DNA of 64,000 nt from Bauldia sp963759235 (lineage in GTDB: Bacteria; Pseudomonadota; Alphaproteobacteria; Rhizobiales; Kaistiaceae): positions 192,776 to 256,775 of the forward strand of contig CAVWYO010000009.1 in the NCBI GenBank assembly GCA_963759235.1, given 5' to 3'. A model generated the notes under the pieces. That model saw only the letters and a program-made list of their open reading frames with translations. It was not told the DNA's origin and made no database searches. Position numbers and translations under genes: made by a program. Below are positions 61,378 to 64,000 of the stretch, piece after piece. Position 1 is the first letter of the stretch, and every line of letters starts with the position of its first letter.

Positions 61378-62121
61378 ATGATCGTCGTGCGCGCCCTCTT
61401 CGTCGCCATCGGCCTGATCGTCGTCTGGCAGGTGGTCATCTTCGTCTTCGCGCCGCCCGCTTTCATGCTGCCGTCGCCGGCCGCCGTGTTCGAGGCGCTC
61501 CGCGACCGGCCGGACCTCTGGCGGGTTCAGGCGGTCACCACGCTGACCGAGACGGTCATCGGTCTCATCGCCGGCGTCGCTCTTGGAACGCTGCTGGCGC
61601 TTCTGATGAGCTTCGTCCCACCGACCCGGCGGATGCTCTTGCCGTTGATGGTGGTGAGCCAGGCTCTGCCGGTCTTCGCCATCGCGCCGCTGCTCGTGCT
61701 GTGGTTCGGCTTCGGTCTCGGCTCGAAGATCGTCATGGCGACGATCGCGATTTTCTTTCCGGTGGCCTCCGCCTTCAACGACGGGCTGGCAAGGACCGAC
61801 GGAGGCCTGATCGATCTCGCCCGGCTCTACGGCGCCAATCATGCGCAGCAGGTGGTGCTCTTGCGGGTTCCCTCCGCCCTGCCGGCGCTGGTGACCGGCC
61901 TCCGGCTTGCCGCCGTCTATGCGCCGATCGGCGCGTTGATCGGCGAATGGGTCGGGGCTTCCTCCGGGCTCGGCTACGCCATGCTCCTCGCCAATGCCCG
62001 CTCGCAGACGGCGGTGATGTTCGCCTGCCTCTTCCTGCTCGCCGCCATGTCGGTGCTGCTTCGCGCCGCCGTGGATCTCCTCACCCGCAATCTCACTCCC
62101 TGGGTCCCCGAAACAAACTGA
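61378..62121 (+). CDS. ABC transporter permease, thiamine precursor (HMP) type
   Basis: 247 residues with about six spans. The permease loop is GGLIDLARLYGANHAQQVVLLRVPSALPALVTGLRLA, the EAA motif of SsuC/ThiX-type permeases. Behind a TPP riboswitch and followed by a ThiY-like binding protein, it is probably part of a hydroxymethylpyrimidine uptake system. No ATPase gene is seen in the locus. Confidence 0.88.
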   Translation: MIVVRALFVAIGLIVVWQVVIFVFAPPAFMLPSPAAVFEALRDRPDLWRVQAVTTLTETVIGLIAGVALGTLLALLMSFVPPTRRMLLPLMVVSQALPVFAIAPLLVLWFGFGLGSKIVMATIAIFFPVASAFNDGLARTDGGLIDLARLYGANHAQQVVLLRVPSALPALVTGLRLAAVYAPIGALIGEWVGASSGLGYAMLLANARSQTAVMFACLFLLAAMSVLLRAAVDLLTRNLTPWVPETN

Positions 62122-63072
62122 TGGGAATGGCCATGACCCGCAGATCCCTCATCGTCCTTGCCGCTCTGTGGCTTGCCGCGGGGCCGGCCTCGGCCGCCGA
62201 CAAGCTGACCGTGCTCCTCGACTGGTTCGTCAATCCCGACCACGCGCCCCTGGTCATCGCCAGGGAGGGCGGCTACTTCGAGCGCCATGGGCTCGATGTC
62301 GACCTCGTTGCCCCCGCCGATCCGAGCGCGCCGCCGCGCCTGGTCGCGGCGGGGCAGGGCGACATCGCCATCACCTACCAGCCCGATCTCATGCTCCAGC
62401 TCAACGAGGGGGTGCCGCTCGTCCGCTTCGGCACGCTGATCGAGACGCCGCTCAATGCGCTGATCGTGCTCAAGGATGGCCCGATCAAGCAGCTTTCCGA
62501 CCTGAAGGGGAAGCGGGTCGGCTATTCGGTGGCGGGCATCCAGGGCGCCTATCTCGACGAGATGCTGAAATCGGTGGGGCTGACCTCGGACGACGTGACC
62601 CTGGTCAACGTCAACTTCAATCTGGTCAGTGCGCTGCTCGCCGGCCAGATCGATGCGGCCATCGACGGCTACCGCAATTTCGAGCTGATTCAGCTCGGAA
62701 CTCGAGGGCAAGCCCGGCGTCGCCTTCTATCCGGAGGAGCACGGCGTGCCGGTGTACGACGAGTTGATCTTCGTCGCCAAGGCGGATCGTCGCGACGATC
62801 CGCTGCTCGCCCGTTTCCTTGCCGCGGTCGAGGAGGCGACGATCTTTCTCACCAATCACCCGGACGAGGCGCGGGCGATGTTCATGGCGGCCTATCCCGA
62901 CCTCAATGACGAACTGAACCGGCGCGCCTTCGACCTCACTTTGCCGCGTTTCGCCAAGCGCCCGGCGGCGCTCGACGTCGGCCGCTATGAACGCTTCGCC
63001 GAATTCCTCAAGGCGCACGGCCTGATCGACAAGATCCTGCCCGTCGACAGCTACGCGGTGGCGCCGCGCTAG
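62121..63072 (+). pseudogene. Frameshifted ThiY-like substrate-binding protein gene
   Basis: The ATG at 62121 shares one base with the permease stop. The first frame gives a signal peptide, then LTVLLDWFVNPDHAPLVIAREGGYFERHGLDVDLV, IAITYQPDLMLQLNEGVPLVRFG and AAIDGYRNFELIQL, the NMT1/THI5-like fold. At about 62697 the frame is lost; the rest (VPVYDELIFVAKADRRDDPLLARFL to VDSYAVAPR) continues in the +1 frame to 63072. Removing one G from CTCGGAACTCGAG restores a continuous protein of about 316 residues. This is either a real mutation or a sequencing error. Confidence 0.82.
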
Positions 63073-63174
63073 AGCAAAGTCCGTTCTGATTGAATCGGGC
63101 CTTTGCTCTAGCTCTTTGATTCATCGCATTTTCCGGGCGGAAAAGTGCGCACACTTTTCCTGAAAATGCGCTAG
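63069..63174. repeat. Dispersed intergenic palindromic repeat, copy 2
   Basis: Nearly identical to 2659-2760, with the ends better preserved: CTAGAGCAAAG at the left and GAAAATGCGCTAG at the right, the latter supplying the stop codon of the next minus-strand gene. AGAGCAAAG faces CTTTGCTCT within the left half. Confidence 0.88.
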
Positions 63175-63488
63175 TACCTCTGCACAGAGGTTTTGACGAG
63201 TTGAGGCAGTCCGAGGACCGGTAGGTCCCTTGGGTCGATGCATAGCTCGATGCTGCGCGCTTGGCCTGGGGTTCGACGGATGAAGCCGGCGCTTTCCAAG
63301 GTCAGCACCATCTGGTGGACGGACGGCGGCGTGACGCGGAAGTAGCCCTGCAGGTCTCGTTCGGCGGGGGGTCGGCCGTTGATCTGGGCGTAGGCCCAGA
63401 TAAAGGCCAGGTACTGGCCCTGCTTTTCGGTGAAGCGGGGGGCGGTCGGCGGCGCCTCGTCAACCCATCGGTTCATTTTCTGATTCAT
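63171..63488 (-). CDS. Small winged-helix (LexA-like DNA-binding) protein
   Basis: 105 residues. FTEKQGQYLAFIWAYAQINGRPPAERDLQGYFRVTPPSVHQMVLTLESAGFIRRTPGQARSIELC is a complete LexA-N-type winged helix with no protease part. Such stand-alone proteins are often found next to transposase genes. Its stop codon is in the end of the repeat. It diverges from the IS630-type transposase. Confidence 0.72.
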   Translation of the reverse strand: MNQKMNRWVDEAPPTAPRFTEKQGQYLAFIWAYAQINGRPPAERDLQGYFRVTPPSVHQMVLTLESAGFIRRTPGQARSIELCIDPRDLPVLGLPQLVKTSVQRY

Positions 63489-63522
63489 CCCGGGACCTTC
63501 TCGAGCCGAGGAGGTCGCAAGG

Positions 63523-64000
63523 ATGAACGTACGCTATCGGGTGGAGTTGGACCAAGCCGAACGGCAGGCGTTGAAGTCGCTGACCAGCGGCGGCGCACCT
63601 GCGGCGCGCAAGCTCAAACGGGCGCAGATCCTCCTGGCCGCCGCAGATGGCCTTGCCGACGAGGCCATCGCCCAGGCGGTCGGGACCTCAGGCTCGACCG
63701 TCTATCGCACCAAGCAGCGCTTCGTGGCCCTGGGCCTGGAAGCGGCGCTCAGCGAGGAGCCGAGAGCGGGCGCGGAACGCAAGCTCACCGGCAAGGAAGA
63801 AGCCTTGCTGGTGGCGACCGCCTGTTCGGCGCCGCCGCCCGGTTGCTCGCGCTGGACGCTGGAACTCCTGGCCGGCGCCTTCGTCAAGCTCACCGAGCAT
63901 GAGAGCCTCTCGCGCGAGACCGTGCGCCGCCGGCTCTTGGAGAACCACCTGAAGCCCTGGCGCAAGGACATGTGGTGCATCCCCAAGGTGGACGCCGAGT
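63523..64000 (+). CDS. IS630-family transposase (partial, runs off the window)
   Basis: 159 residues are visible from the ATG at 63523 behind GAGGAGG. The N-terminal helix-turn-helix reads KRAQILLAAADGLADEAIAQAVGTSGSTVYRTKQRF, followed by ERKLTGKEEALLVATACSAPPPG and LSRETVRRRLLENHLKPWRKDMWCIPK, a typical IS630 start. The catalytic DDE part lies beyond the edge. Confidence 0.88.
   Translation, partial: MNVRYRVELDQAERQALKSLTSGGAPAARKLKRAQILLAAADGLADEAIAQAVGTSGSTVYRTKQRFVALGLEAALSEEPRAGAERKLTGKEEALLVATACSAPPPGCSRWTLELLAGAFVKLTEHESLSRETVRRRLLENHLKPWRKDMWCIPKVDAE

Larger units (their letters stand above)
63171..64000 (+). mobile_element. IS630-type insertion, left portion; boundary uncertain
   Basis: The transposase and possibly the adjacent winged-helix gene mark a mobile element. 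IS630 elements insert at TA, often in CTAG; the repeat copy 2 ends in CTAG at 63171-63174, a plausible left junction. Terminal inverted repeats cannot be tested because the right end is outside the window. Confidence 0.5.

Overview
The window is GC-rich, densely coded bacterial DNA. Gene content points to an alphaproteobacterium of the order Hyphomicrobiales (Rhizobiales). The markers are DUF1013/TrcR, an RcdA-like DUF1465 protein, DUF1192, DUF465, DUF1236, a ruvCAB-ybgC-tolQRAB-pal-cpoB-tilS-ftsH gene order, a zapA-6S RNA-fau block and a serC-serA operon preceded by a serC-type leader. The exact genus cannot be read from the sequence.

Region by region. 1-2.6 kb: the end of an HD-GYP/LuxR-type regulator, a SnoaL-like protein, and a toxin-antitoxin locus with an intact antitoxin and a decayed RelE/HigB-like toxin. 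2.6-10.2 kb: a dispersed palindromic repeat, TPR and SH3 envelope proteins, a HAD phosphatase, purEK, two divergent DUF465 genes, an ArsR-SRPBCC pair and a flavin reductase. 10.5-17.2 kb: MarC and TauE membrane proteins, an SDR, a VOC-WYL operon behind a clear palindrome, TrcR, a quinone oxidoreductase, DUF1192, then a CtrA-like box plus terminator that may define a small RNA, and rcdA. 17.2-23.5 kb: rpmE, a MotA-like/OmpA-like pair, suhB, DUF2182, a Sel1-repeat protein and a ThiE-like protein. 23.6-30.1 kb: central carbon metabolism on the minus strand (tkt, gap, pgk, class I fba). 30.4-37.1 kb: DUF4164, zapA, 6S RNA, fau, ymdB, yebC, membrane proteins, a divergent Lgt-like protein and DUF1906.

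37.1-51.9 kb is a long plus-strand conserved block for Holliday-junction processing (ruvCAB), the Tol-Pal envelope machine, tRNA-Ile lysidine synthesis (tilS) and membrane proteolysis (ftsH). Three accessory insertions interrupt it: VapBC between ruvC and ruvA, a GNAT acetyltransferase between ruvA and ruvB, and an antisense DUF262-HNH (GmrSD-like) putative defence gene between ruvB and ybgC. 52-61.1 kb holds an Omp25-like porin, serC-serA, a hydrolase, a DMT transporter, purA and a proline-rich membrane protein. 61.1-64 kb has a TPP riboswitch driving a thiamine-precursor ABC transporter whose binding-protein gene is frameshifted and whose ATPase is absent, then a second copy of the dispersed repeat and an IS630-type transposase running off the window.

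The best candidates for something new are the DUF262-HNH protein in the ruv-tol block, the putative CtrA-driven small RNA upstream of rcdA, and the VapBC module translationally coupled to ruvA. No CRISPR array, rRNA or tRNA was seen.
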